Notes: generated by a model from the letters alone, not told the origin. Numbered from the stretch's first letter, positions 32,317 to 41,292 are shown. The stretch is 42,353 nucleotides of DNA from Bacteroidaceae bacterium (GCA_017455585.1 JAFSZU010000200.1:1-42353), one strand, 5' to 3'. Program-made: numbers and translations.

Positions 32317-35235
32317 ATGAAACTCTTCCTGCTCGATGCCTACGCCCTCATCTATAGGGCTTATTATGGACTCATCAAGAACCCGCGCATCAACAGCCGC
32401 GGCGAGAATGTTTCGGCCGTCTTTGGATTCTTCAACACACTTGAAGAAGTTATTAACACAGAACAGCCCACTCACATCGGCGTAGCCTTTGACCCCCACG
32501 GCGGCACGTTCCGCCATGAGCGCTATCCCCTCTACAAGGCACAGCGTGATGAGACTCCCGAGGCCATCCGCTTCGGCGTGCCGATTATCAAGAATATTCT
32601 TGCTGCTTATCATATTCCTGTCCTGGAGGTGGCTGGCTATGAGGCAGATGATGTCATTGGCACACTGGCGGCACAGGCCGAGGCCGCTGGCATTTCCACC
32701 TTCATGATGACCCCGGACAAGGACTATGGGCAGCTGGTGTCTGCACATGTGAGCATGTTCAAGCCTCGGACGATGGGTGCCGGATTCGACATCATGGGAC
32801 CCAAGGAGGTCTGTGACAAGTGGGGTATAGAGCGACCGCAGCAGGTGGTTGACATTCTGGGTTTGATGGGCGATGCGTCGGACAATATTCCCGGTTGTCC
32901 GGGGGTGGGGGAGAAGACCGCCGCCACGCTCATCCAGCAGTTCGGCTCCATAGATAACCTGCTGGCACACACCGACCAGCTGAAAGGCAAGCTCCGCGAG
33001 AAAGTGGAGGGTGGCCGTGAGCAGATAGAGCTGTCTCGCTGGCTGGCGCAGATTGTCACAGACGTGCCCATCCAATTGGATTTGGACATGTTGGAGCGTC
33101 AGGAGCCAGACCGCGAGGTGCTGGTCAGGAAGTTCGGAGAGCTGGAGATGCGGTCGCTGGTTAATAGGATAAAGGAGAAGCAGAACCAGACCACCCGGTC
33201 CCCCCAGACCCCCTCCCCGCTCCCCCTTGGGGGGGAGAGTGGTCACCGTTTGACTACTGGGGGACAGCTGGATTTGTTTAGTGGTGCAAATAGTCAACAG
33301 GATTCATACGCCAGTGGCAGTCAACTGAATCTCTTTGCTTCAGACATCCAGCCCAATTCCCCCCAATTCACACAAGTATCCACTCTCCCCCTTGAGGGGG
33401 AGCGGGGAGGGGGGCTGGGGGGCCTGGAGAGTCTTGGGACTGCCCTTTATCATTTAGTTTCTTCCCCCTCTTCGCGCGCAAACCTTATCAATATATTATT
33501 ATCTTCTTCCGAAGTCTCTCTCGACACCGAGACCACCTCCACCTCGGCCATTGACGCAGAGCTGGTGGGACTGAGCTTTGCTGTCAAGGAGGGCGAGGCC
33601 TACTACGTCCCCGTGCCCGCAGACCGCGCCGAGGCACAGGCCATCGTGGAAGAGTTCAGACCCGTGTATGAGCACACGAGCATCTTGAAGGTGGGCCAGA
33701 ACCTCAAATATGACTTGCAAGTGCTGGCCAACTACGGCATCTCATTGGCCGCACCCATGTTTGACACCATGATCGCCCACTACCTGTTGCAACCCGAGTC
33801 GCGCCACGGCATGGACTATCTGGCAGAGGTCTATCTGCACTACAAGACCATACACATCGACGAGCTGATCGGCAAGAAGGAACGCGGCAAGCCGCAGAAG
33901 TCCATGCGCGACGTGCCCGTGGAGGAGGTCTGCCCCTACGCCGCCGAGGATGCCGACATCACCCTGCGGCTGAAGCATGTCTTCGAGCCGATGTTGCAAG
34001 CGGAGAACGCCATGCAGCTCTTCACAGAGATAGAGATGCCGCTGATGCCCGTGCTGGCCGACATGGAGCGAACCGGCGTGCGCCTGGACACCGAGGCCCT
34101 GCGCGCTGCCAGCGAGACACTCACTACACAGATGGCCGCCACCGAGCAGGAGATTTATGCGCTGGCGGGCACCGAGTTCAATATCAATTCCCCCAAACAA
34201 GTGGGCGAGGTGCTCTTTGACCGCATGAAGCTGCTGCCCAATGCCAAGAAGACCAAGGCCGGGGCCTACTCCACCAACGAGGAAGTGCTGCAGCGCATCC
34301 GTGCCAAGAATCCCATCGTGGACAAGATACTTGACTACCGCGGCAAGAAGAAGCTCGTGGGCACCTACTTAGACAACCTGCCGCAGCTCATCAACCCGCG
34401 CACCGGCCACATCCACACCAGCTTCAACCAGTGCGTGGCCGCCACGGGACGCCTGTCCAGCAGCGACCCCAACCTGCAGAACATCCCCGTCCGCACCGAG
34501 GACGGCAAGGAGATCCGCAAGGCATTCATCCCCGAGGAGGGGCAGCTGTTCTTCTCTGCCGACTACTCGCAGGTGGAGCTCCGCATCATGGCTCACTTGA
34601 GCGGTGACGAGGGACTCATCGAGGACTTCCGTCTGGGGCACGACATCCACGCGGCCACCGCCGCCAAGATATTCCACAAGTCCATTGAGGAGGTGACGCG
34701 CGAGGAACGCGGCCGCGCCAAGACAGCCAACTTCGGCATCATCTATGGCATCACCGCCTTCGGGCTGACAGAACGCTTGGGCATCAGCCGCAGCGAGGCC
34801 AAAGAGCTAATAGACAACTATTTCGAGACCTATCCCCGCGTCCACGCCTTCATGCAGGAGAGCATCGACCGCGCGCGCCAGCTGGGCTACACCGAGACCA
34901 TCTGCCACCGCCGCTGCTACCTGCGCGACATCAACTCGGCCAACGCCACCGTGCGCGGCTTTGCCGAGCGCAACGCCATCAACTCGCCCATTCAAGGGTC
35001 GGCAGCCGACATCATCAAGATGGCCATGGTGGGCATCCACCGCCGTTTCCGCGAGGAGGGACTGCGCTCGCGCATGATCCTGCAAGTGCACGACGAGTTG
35101 AACTTCTCTGTCCTGCCCGAGGAGCGCGACCGCGTGCAGGACATCGTCATAACAGAGATGCAGAACGCCGTGCAGATGCAGGTGCCCCTCCTGGCCGACG
35201 CGGGCTGGGGCAGCAACTGGCTTGAAGCACACTAA
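32317..35235 (+). CDS. polA: DNA polymerase I with inverted C/G-rich insert in the linker
   Basis: Pol I fills gaps and removes RNA primers. Order in 972 residues: 5'-3' exonuclease (about 1-285; DAYALIYRAYY, GYEADDVIG, LMGDASDNIPG), linker, 3'-5' proofreading exonuclease (from about 390; Asp403 and Glu405 in DTETT, intact), then the polymerase (Asp749 in SADYSQVELR, RGRAKTANFGIIYG, and HDE at 925-927). The linker contains two repeat-coded patches, about 293-308 (SPQTPSPLPLGGES) and 355-372 (LPLEGERGGGLGGLESLG), formed by inverted arms. ATG 32317 is chosen because MKLFLLDAYALIYR is the usual start. Confidence 0.95.
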   Translation: MKLFLLDAYALIYRAYYGLIKNPRINSRGENVSAVFGFFNTLEEVINTEQPTHIGVAFDPHGGTFRHERYPLYKAQRDETPEAIRFGVPIIKNILAAYHIPVLEVAGYEADDVIGTLAAQAEAAGISTFMMTPDKDYGQLVSAHVSMFKPRTMGAGFDIMGPKEVCDKWGIERPQQVVDILGLMGDASDNIPGCPGVGEKTAATLIQQFGSIDNLLAHTDQLKGKLREKVEGGREQIELSRWLAQIVTDVPIQLDLDMLERQEPDREVLVRKFGELEMRSLVNRIKEKQNQTTRSPQTPSPLPLGGESGHRLTTGGQLDLFSGANSQQDSYASGSQLNLFASDIQPNSPQFTQVSTLPLEGERGGGLGGLESLGTALYHLVSSPSSRANLINILLSSSEVSLDTETTSTSAIDAELVGLSFAVKEGEAYYVPVPADRAEAQAIVEEFRPVYEHTSILKVGQNLKYDLQVLANYGISLAAPMFDTMIAHYLLQPESRHGMDYLAEVYLHYKTIHIDELIGKKERGKPQKSMRDVPVEEVCPYAAEDADITLRLKHVFEPMLQAENAMQLFTEIEMPLMPVLADMERTGVRLDTEALRAASETLTTQMAATEQEIYALAGTEFNINSPKQVGEVLFDRMKLLPNAKKTKAGAYSTNEEVLQRIRAKNPIVDKILDYRGKKKLVGTYLDNLPQLINPRTGHIHTSFNQCVAATGRLSSSDPNLQNIPVRTEDGKEIRKAFIPEEGQLFFSADYSQVELRIMAHLSGDEGLIEDFRLGHDIHAATAAKIFHKSIEEVTREERGRAKTANFGIIYGITAFGLTERLGISRSEAKELIDNYFETYPRVHAFMQESIDRARQLGYTETICHRRCYLRDINSANATVRGFAERNAINSPIQGSAADIIKMAMVGIHRRFREEGLRSRMILQVHDELNFSVLPEERDRVQDIVITEMQNAVQMQVPLLADAGWGSNWLEAH
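33192..33432 (+). repeat. Pair of inverted C/G-rich arms inside polA
   Basis: Arm 33192-33240 and arm 33380-33432 are near reverse complements over about 50 bases (for example CCCCCTCCCCGCTCCCCCTT against AAGGGGGAGCGGGGAGG-type sequence). They enclose about 140 bases. In RNA they would make a long GC-rich stem within the polA message, yet both arms keep the frame. Each arm also has a C-run and a G-run that can pair within the arm. Confidence 0.85.
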
Positions 35236-35238
35236 AGC

Positions 35239-35452
35239 ACCACAGATTAAAACAGATTAAACGAATTACAAGTCCTATCGTTATGATATTTCTTTTTGAT
35301 ATTTCACAGATTTTGGAGTCGCACGCCACGAAGGTTATGAATGTTGCCAACTTGAAACCCTGGAGCGTTTCCCTCTGAAATCTGTGAAATGATGAACATA
35401 ATTGATGATAGCAAGCAGAAACGAATCCGTGTAATTTGTGCAATCCGTGGTG
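35239..35452 (+). repeat. Nested inverted-repeat element between polA and ddh
   Basis: Outer arms: CACCACAGATTA with an ACGAATTACA segment near 35239-35270, against GTAATTTGTGCAATCCGTGG near 35431-35452, imperfect. Inner arms: ATTTCACAGATTT (35301-35313) against AAATCTGTGAAAT (35378-35390), a perfect 13-bp pair. The central 64 bases show no clear gene. The element fills most of the 259-base gap. Confidence 0.7.
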
Positions 35453-35494
35453 TTGATCAATAAAAGTAGTATAAACATTCAATATGAAGTGATC

Positions 35495-36394
35495 ATGAAG
35501 AAGATTCGTGCAGCCGTCGTAGGTTACGGCAACATTGGAAAGTACACGTTGGAGGCTCTCTTGGAGGCTCCCGATTTTGAGATTGCAGGCATCGTGCGCC
35601 GCAAGGGTGCCGAAGACTGCCCGCGGGAACTGGCAGACTACCCCGTGGTGAAGGACATCCGCGAGCTCGCAGACGTGGATGTGGCCATCCTGGCCACGCC
35701 CACCCGCAGCGTGGAGGCCTACGCCAAGGACATTCTCGCACTGGGCATCAATACCGTGGATTCCTTTGACATCCACACACAGATTGTGCCGCTGCGCCGC
35801 TCGCTCGACGAGGCGGCCAAGGCGGGCGGAGCCGTCAGCATCATCTCCGCTGGCTGGGATCCGGGGTCGGACAGCGTAGTGCGCACACTCATGGAGAGTC
35901 TGGCTCCCAAGGGCATCACCTATACCAACTTCGGTCCCGGACGCTCGATGGGTCACAGCGTGGCTGTGCGCGCCATCGCCGGTGTGCGGGATGCACTCAG
36001 CGTCACCATCCCCCTGGGCACAGGCATCCATCGCCGCATGGTCTATGTGGAGTTGGAGGAGGGTGCCAGCTTCGAGACCGTGAAGCAGGCCATTCTGGCA
36101 GACCCCTACTTCGTGAACGACGAGACCCACGTGACCCAGGTGCCGTGTGTGAAGGACCTCAACGACGTGGGCCACGGCGTGAACCTCGTCCGCAAAGGCG
36201 TCAGCGGCCAGACCCACAACCAGCTCTTGGAGTTCAACATGAAGATCAACAACCCCGCCCTCACGGCGCAGGTGCTGGTCAACGTGGCCCGCGCCTCCAT
36301 GCGTCAGCAGCCCGGCTGCTACACGATGATCGAGATTCCCGTCATCGACCTGCTGCCCGGCGACAAGGAACAGTGGGTTGGACACTTGGTTTAA
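35495..36394 (+). CDS. ddh: meso-diaminopimelate D-dehydrogenase
   Basis: Ddh reductively aminates L-2-amino-6-oxopimelate with NADPH and ammonia, a one-step route to meso-diaminopimelate for peptidoglycan and lysine. The 299 residues have the N-terminal Rossmann GYGNIGKYTLEA, VAILATPTRSVE, DSFDIHTQIVPLRRSLD, SAGWDPGSDSVVRTLM, NFGPGRSMGHSVAVRA and the C-terminal QPGCYTMIEIP blocks of the family at the usual length. ATG 35495 begins the homology; the frame upstream runs into the repeat. It supplies the substrate for the DAP-type MurE encoded at 14767. Confidence 0.93.
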   Translation: MKKIRAAVVGYGNIGKYTLEALLEAPDFEIAGIVRRKGAEDCPRELADYPVVKDIRELADVDVAILATPTRSVEAYAKDILALGINTVDSFDIHTQIVPLRRSLDEAAKAGGAVSIISAGWDPGSDSVVRTLMESLAPKGITYTNFGPGRSMGHSVAVRAIAGVRDALSVTIPLGTGIHRRMVYVELEEGASFETVKQAILADPYFVNDETHVTQVPCVKDLNDVGHGVNLVRKGVSGQTHNQLLEFNMKINNPALTAQVLVNVARASMRQQPGCYTMIEIPVIDLLPGDKEQWVGHLV

Positions 36395-36492
36395 TTCACA
36401 ATGCACAATTCATAATTCATAATGCATACCCCGCCCTGTTGTGGTGTGATAGCTTTTGACCACGTATGAATTATGAATTATGAATTATGAAT
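36393..36492 (+). repeat. AATTCATA/TATGAATT inverted repeat between ddh and ribF
   Basis: AATTCATAATTCATAATGCAT on the left (to 36428) faces GTATGAATTATGAATTATGA on the right (from 36463), both with 7-base periods. A GTGGT/ACCAC pair lies between them. The last ATGAAT unit is the ribF start codon. Confidence 0.8.
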
Positions 36493-37401
36493 ACTGTTGC
36501 TACCATCGGCTTCTTCGACGGCGTGCACCGCGGTCACCAGTGTCTCATCCGGCAAGTGCAGGACGAGGCACGGCGGCGTGGTGCACGCTCGTTGCTCATC
36601 ACCTTTGACCGCCATCCACGGGCTGTCTTTGCGCCAGACAGCGTGCCGCCCCTGCTCACCACCCCCGAAGAGAAGATGCAGCTGCTGCGCGCCACGGGCA
36701 TCGATGCCATCCACATCCTGCCCTTTGACCGCACGATGGCAGCCCTCACCGCCCGCGAGTTCATGCGGCAGGTGCTGCGAGACCAGCTGGGTGTCACCGC
36801 CCTCGTCATCGGCTATGACCATCATTTCGGGAAGCCTCAAGGAGAAAACTATGTGGATTACTGCGCTTTTGGTCAAGAATTGGGTATAGACGTTGTATTG
36901 GCACATGAATTAGAAGGGGAACATGTCAGCAGTTCCGAAATACGTCGCGCCTTGGAGACAGGTGATGTGTCCACTGCGGCCTATTTATTAGGTCGGCCAT
37001 ACTCCTGGAGCGGACAGGTCGTACAAGGACACGCTATCGGTCGTCAGCTCGGTTTCCCAACGGCAAATCTTCAGACCTCTACGCCCGACAAACTGCTGCC
37101 CGCCAATGGAGCTTATGCAGTGAGGGTTATCTCGTCCACAGGCAATTCATGGGGAGCGATGCTCAATATCGGTTGTCGCCCCACAATGGATAACGGTACA
37201 GATACTTCCATTGAGGTCCATCTGTTCGACTTCGAGGGTGACCTTTATGGCTTGAGCCTCACCTTATTATTTATTTCACGCCTACGTGCGGAACGATGTT
37301 TTTCCAGCGAGGAAGAACTGGTTCATCAGCTCCAACAGGATAAGTCTGTAGCCATGTCTGTTCTCGCGTCCGCACGTGATTCTCATAACGTCCGCATGTA
37401 A
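36487..37401 (+). CDS. ribF: Bifunctional riboflavin kinase/FMN adenylyltransferase
   Basis: RibF turns riboflavin into FMN and then FAD. The N-terminal adenylyltransferase has GFFDGVHRGH (8-17) and VSSSEIRRAL. The C-terminal kinase has GHAIGRQLGFPTANL and the late LLFISRLRAE. At 304 residues it is of normal length. The first codon is the last ATG of the TATGAATT repeat. The end (SVLASARDSHNVRM) and the stop are encoded by the first two units of the CGTCCGCACGT array, so both ends have been set by repeats. Confidence 0.92.
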   Translation: MNTVATIGFFDGVHRGHQCLIRQVQDEARRRGARSLLITFDRHPRAVFAPDSVPPLLTTPEEKMQLLRATGIDAIHILPFDRTMAALTAREFMRQVLRDQLGVTALVIGYDHHFGKPQGENYVDYCAFGQELGIDVVLAHELEGEHVSSSEIRRALETGDVSTAAYLLGRPYSWSGQVVQGHAIGRQLGFPTANLQTSTPDKLLPANGAYAVRVISSTGNSWGAMLNIGCRPTMDNGTDTSIEVHLFDFEGDLYGLSLTLLFISRLRAERCFSSEEELVHQLQQDKSVAMSVLASARDSHNVRM

Positions 37402-37476
37402 ACCCTTTCGCGTCCGCACGTAAACCCCTTCGCGTCCGCACGTAAATCATTTCACAACCGCACGTTTTTTGTTTAT
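37367..37476 (+). repeat. Five-unit 22-base CGTCCGCACGT array
   Basis: Units begin at 37367, 37389, 37411, 37433 and 37455, each starting CGTCCGCACG or a close variant. The array overlaps the ribF stop and runs to the CPBP start; the last unit ends in a T-run. The same 22-base family forms the 36-bp inverted repeat at 10733. Confidence 0.9.
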
Positions 37477-38269
37477 GAAAAACATTCGCAGACACTCCTG
37501 GTGGGTGTACCTGATTATTTTCTTTGTCAGCCAGCTGACAGCTGCCGGCGCAGCCATTCTTTTCCGCACCTTGACCCCTGAAATGATGTCGCCCGTCGTG
37601 CTGACGGTGGTGACATTGTTTGTTGCCAACGCACTGGCCGTCCTGCTCTGGTGGGCCTTCCGCCCGTCGGCCATCACATGGCAGCACACGATAGCGGGTC
37701 TGCGTGGAGACAAGAGTCGGCGCACGGGGCTGGTGTTCCTGCTGGCACTGCCCCTGATCATCCTGACGAATCTGGGCCAGGAAGTGTTCTTCCCGGATAT
37801 CCCCAACTTGCTGGACGAGAGCACGATGCTGGGTATTATGCATCACCCGGTGGGATTGCTGACCGTTGCTGTGCTGGGGCCATTGTCAGAGGAACTGCTG
37901 TTTCGCGGCGGCGTGCAGCACGACCTCTCATTGCACCATTCAGACCAGGGATGGTTTGTGCCCATTGCCCTGACCGCCGTTTTCTTCTCGCTCATCCATC
38001 TGAACCCGGCACAGATGCCCGCAGCCTTCATCCTTGGCTGTCTGCTCGGCTTTGCCTACTGGTGGACGGGCTCTCTGGTGGCACCCGTCTGCATCCATGT
38101 CTTCAACAACTCGCTGGCCTGTGTGCTGGCTTTCATCTCGCCAGACGATGACAGCATCATCCACTTCCTGGGCGGCCCCACCAGTGCCGGCATCGTGGCT
38201 ATTGTGAGTGTGTTTGGGCTTGTTTTGGCCTTGCGTGCAGTGCGAAAAGAAGGCATAGGAGAGGCATAA
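37475..38269 (+). CDS. CPBP-family intramembrane metalloprotease
   Basis: A 264-residue integral membrane protein with about eight hydrophobic segments and the CAAX protease/bacteriocin-processing (CPBP, Abi) motifs: EELLFRG with Glu139, Glu140 and Arg144, FFSLIHLNP, and HVFNNSLA near the end. Such glutamate proteases cleave peptides within the membrane; in bacteria the substrate is usually unknown. ATG 37475 immediately follows the 22-base array. It has no clear functional link to ribF or topA. Confidence 0.85.
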   Translation: MKNIRRHSWWVYLIIFFVSQLTAAGAAILFRTLTPEMMSPVVLTVVTLFVANALAVLLWWAFRPSAITWQHTIAGLRGDKSRRTGLVFLLALPLIILTNLGQEVFFPDIPNLLDESTMLGIMHHPVGLLTVAVLGPLSEELLFRGGVQHDLSLHHSDQGWFVPIALTAVFFSLIHLNPAQMPAAFILGCLLGFAYWWTGSLVAPVCIHVFNNSLACVLAFISPDDDSIIHFLGGPTSAGIVAIVSVFGLVLALRAVRKEGIGEA

Positions 38270-38326
38270 TTGTTGAAAAAATCTTTTTTTTTCTTATATT
38301 ATAAGGTGTAGTTCGGCTTTTTTGCG

Positions 38327-38334
38327 TAGCTTTG
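38327..38334 (+). promoter_or_regulatory. Putative -7 box upstream of topA
   Basis: TAGCTTTG fits the Bacteroidetes -7 consensus, 31 bases before the topA ATG. A matching -33 box is not clear at the expected spacing, so this call is weaker than the other promoters. Confidence 0.5.
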
Positions 38335-38365
38335 CGCCCGAATTTTCAAAAACAAGGAAAGAGTT

Positions 38366-40732
38366 ATGCAGAAAAATCTGGTTATCGTAGAGTCTCCGGC
38401 CAAGGCCAAGACCATCGAGAAGTTTCTGGGTAAAGATTACAAAGTCATGTCCTCCTACGGGCACATCCGTGACCTGCAGAAGCATAGTTTCAGCATTGAT
38501 GAGGATTCTTTCATGCCACAATATGAGATTCCCGACGACAAGAAACATGTGGTCACACAGCTCAAACAGAACGCCAAGAAAGTCGAGACCGTCTGGCTCG
38601 CGTCCGATGAGGACCGCGAGGGAGAGGCCATCTCATGGCACCTGCAGGAGGTGTTGAAACTGAAACCCGACACCACACGTCGCATCGTCTTCCACGAGAT
38701 CACCAAGCCCGCCATCCTGGAGGCCATCGAGCATCCGCGTCAGGTGGATATGGGGCTGGTCAACGCCCAGCAGGCGCGCCGTGTGCTGGACCGCATCGTG
38801 GGCTTCAAGCTCTCGCCCGTGCTGTGGCGCAAGGTCAAGCCCAGCCTCAGTGCCGGACGCGTGCAGAGCGTGGCCGTGCGCCTCGTCGTGGAGCGCGAGC
38901 GCGAGGTGCAGGCGTTCCAGGCAGAAGCCTCCTTCCGCGTCACGGCTCTGCTGGTCAATGCAGACGGCAGCCAGCTCAAGGCCGAGCTCAACCGTCGCTT
39001 CGCCACCCGCGAGGAGGCAGAGGCATTCCTGAAGGCCGCCGCCGTTGCCACCTTCACCATCGAGGACATACAGATGCGTCCCGTGCATCGGTCGCCCGCA
39101 CCGCCCTTCACCACCAGCACCCTGCAACAGGAGGCGGCCCACAAGCTGGGTCTGCCCGTGGCGCAGACCATGTTGCTGGCACAGCGGCTCTATGAGAACG
39201 GACTCATCACCTACATGCGAACAGACAGCGTGAATCTTTCAACGCTCGCACTGGGCACCAGCCGCACCGTCATCACCGAGCTGATGGGTGAGCAGTATGT
39301 CAAGACGCGCCAGTTCCACACCTCCAGCAAGGGAGCGCAGGAGGCCCACGAGGCCATCCGACCCACCTACATGGACCGCACGGAACTCACCGATGCCCAG
39401 ACACAGGAGCGCCGCCTCTATGACCTCATCTGGAAACGCACCATTGCCAGCCAGATGGCCGATGCCGAGATGGAAAAGACCACGGCCACCATCAGCATCA
39501 GCGGGCGAGAGGAGCAGTTCGTGGCCACCGGCGAGGTGCTGAAGTTCGACGGTTTCCTGCGGGTCTATCGAGATACCAATGAGGACAGCGAGGGCAGTGC
39601 CGACGGCGGCGAGAACGCAGAGAGCACCACACTGTTGCCGCCGCTCACCGTGGGGCAGCAGCTCCAGCGTGTGGAGCTTCAGGCCACCGAGCGCTTCACG
39701 CAGCGGCCCAGCCGATACAACGAGGCCAGTCTGGTGCGCAAGCTCGAAGAGCTGGGCATCGGTCGTCCCTCCACATACGCCCCCACTATCAGCACCATCC
39801 AGCAACGCGAATACGTCAGCAGGGGTGACAAGGCGGGCGAGGAACGCACGTTCTCTGTCCTGACCATCGGAGCCGACAACCGTCTGCGGGGGGAACAGCG
39901 TTCGGCCGTCTTCGGTGCCGAGCGCGGCCGTCTGCTGCCCACGGATATCGGTGTCGTTGTCAACGATTTCCTGATGGAGTACTTCCCCAGCATCATGGAC
40001 TATAACTTCACGGCTGAAGTGGAAAAGGAGTTCGATGCCATTGCCGAGGGCAAGGAGGAGTGGACAGGCATGATCCGCCACTTCTACAAGACCTTTGAGC
40101 CGCAGGTGGAGCAGACCATCCAGGCCAAGACAGAGCTGCGGGCAGGGGAGCGTGTCCTGGGCACCGACCCGCAGTCGGGCAAACCCGTCAGTGTGAAGAT
40201 TGGCCGATATGGCCCCGTGGTGCAGATTGGCAGTGCCGAGGACAAGGAGAAACCCCGCTTTGCGCAGCTCAAGAAAGGTCAGAGCCTGGAGACCATCACG
40301 CTGGAAGAGGCACTGGAGTTGTTCCGTCTGCCCCGCACCCTGGGCGAGTATGAAGGCGACACCGTCACCATCGGCTCGGGACGCTATGGCTGTTATGTCC
40401 TGCACCAGAAGAAGTTCACCAGTCTGCCCGCAGATGCTGATCCACACAGCATCACGCTCGAAGAGGCCATCCACATCATCGAGGACAAGCGCAAGAGCGA
40501 GGCCGACAAGCACATGAAGTCATTCCCCGAAGAGCCCGAACTGGAAATCATCAACGGCCGCTTCGGTCCCTATATGGTCTATAAGGGCGAGAACTATCGT
40601 CTGCCCAAGTCCCAGCAGGAACGGGTGGCCGAACTCACCTGCGAAGAGTGTCTGCAAATGATCAAGGAGCAGGAGGAGAAAGCCAAGGCGGGTGGCGGCA
40701 GCAAGCGTCGCTACACGCGAAAAAAATCGTAA
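38366..40732 (+). CDS. topA: DNA topoisomerase I
   Basis: Type IA topoisomerase that relaxes negative supercoils by transient single-strand cleavage. In 788 residues: TOPRIM domain (MQKNLVIVESPAKAKTIEKF, then SDEDREGEAISWHL), the LSAGRVQSVAVRLVVERE segment and the catalytic Tyr283 in ITYMRTDS, then ASLVRKLEELGIGRPSTYA. C-terminal repeats GRYGPVV, GRYGCYV and GRFGPYM are the zinc-less version common in Bacteroidetes, followed by a basic tail. The TAA stop falls within an ATCGTAAATTG repeat that fills the gap to aroK. Confidence 0.95.
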   Translation: MQKNLVIVESPAKAKTIEKFLGKDYKVMSSYGHIRDLQKHSFSIDEDSFMPQYEIPDDKKHVVTQLKQNAKKVETVWLASDEDREGEAISWHLQEVLKLKPDTTRRIVFHEITKPAILEAIEHPRQVDMGLVNAQQARRVLDRIVGFKLSPVLWRKVKPSLSAGRVQSVAVRLVVEREREVQAFQAEASFRVTALLVNADGSQLKAELNRRFATREEAEAFLKAAAVATFTIEDIQMRPVHRSPAPPFTTSTLQQEAAHKLGLPVAQTMLLAQRLYENGLITYMRTDSVNLSTLALGTSRTVITELMGEQYVKTRQFHTSSKGAQEAHEAIRPTYMDRTELTDAQTQERRLYDLIWKRTIASQMADAEMEKTTATISISGREEQFVATGEVLKFDGFLRVYRDTNEDSEGSADGGENAESTTLLPPLTVGQQLQRVELQATERFTQRPSRYNEASLVRKLEELGIGRPSTYAPTISTIQQREYVSRGDKAGEERTFSVLTIGADNRLRGEQRSAVFGAERGRLLPTDIGVVVNDFLMEYFPSIMDYNFTAEVEKEFDAIAEGKEEWTGMIRHFYKTFEPQVEQTIQAKTELRAGERVLGTDPQSGKPVSVKIGRYGPVVQIGSAEDKEKPRFAQLKKGQSLETITLEEALELFRLPRTLGEYEGDTVTIGSGRYGCYVLHQKKFTSLPADADPHSITLEEAIHIIEDKRKSEADKHMKSFPEEPELEIINGRFGPYMVYKGENYRLPKSQQERVAELTCEECLQMIKEQEEKAKAGGGSKRRYTRKKS

Positions 40733-40757
40733 ATTGTAAATCGTCAAATCATAAATT
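40725..40757 (+). repeat. ATCGTAAATTG/ATCGTCAAAT repeat at the topA end
   Basis: Units of the ATCGTCAAAT family overlap the topA stop (TCG TAA) and run to the aroK start. An in-frame TAA in the repeat (40752-40754) blocks any upstream start for aroK. Confidence 0.75.
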
Positions 40758-40760
40758 ACC

Positions 40761-41288
40761 TTGGTTCGCATCATTCTCATCGGTTACATGGGTGCCGGCA
40801 AGACCACCGTCGGCAAGGCACTGGCAGCAGAGCTGGGCGTTCCCTTCTATGACCTTGACTGGTTCATCACCACACGCTACCGCAAGAGCGTGCCGGAGAT
40901 TTTTGCCGAGAGCGGCGAGGCAGGTTTCCGCGAACTGGAGCGGCGTATGCTGCATGAGGTGGCGGAGTTCGAGGACATCGTCCTCAGTTGTGGAGGCGGC
41001 ACACCCTGTTTCTTCGACAACATGGAGTACATGAACTCTCTCGCAGACACCGTCTATCTGAAAGCCGAACCCGCTGTGCTGGCCATGCACCTGCGTATGG
41101 GCAAGGGCAAGCGTCCCCTGCTCGAAGGCAAGTCACCCGAGGAGCTGGAAGACTACGTCCGCGAGATGCTCGTCACCCGCGAACCCTTCTACTCGAAGGC
41201 CAAATACACACTCGATGTGTCTCTGTTGGACAACTTTACAAAAATTCAAGAGAGCGTCGGCCTCATCAAGGAAATGCTGAAAGTTTAA
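40761..41288 (+). CDS. aroK: Shikimate kinase (TTG start)
   Basis: Shikimate kinase phosphorylates shikimate with ATP in the aromatic amino acid pathway. The 175 residues show the Walker A loop GYMGAGKTT (8-16), DLDWFI for shikimate binding, FRELERRML and the CGGGTPCF block. The start is TTG 40761: an in-frame stop lies nine bases upstream and the next ATG would remove the first beta strand. The ATG may have been lost when the repeat at 40725-40757 arose. It is followed after four bases by speA. Confidence 0.9.
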   Translation: MVRIILIGYMGAGKTTVGKALAAELGVPFYDLDWFITTRYRKSVPEIFAESGEAGFRELERRMLHEVAEFEDIVLSCGGGTPCFFDNMEYMNSLADTVYLKAEPAVLAMHLRMGKGKRPLLEGKSPEELEDYVREMLVTREPFYSKAKYTLDVSLLDNFTKIQESVGLIKEMLKV

Positions 41289-41292
41289 AAAC

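Noticed and set aside
37367-37476. Possible CRISPR array of 22-base repeats
   Set aside because: No spacer/repeat alternation and the array overlaps a coding end; it is a simple tandem repeat.
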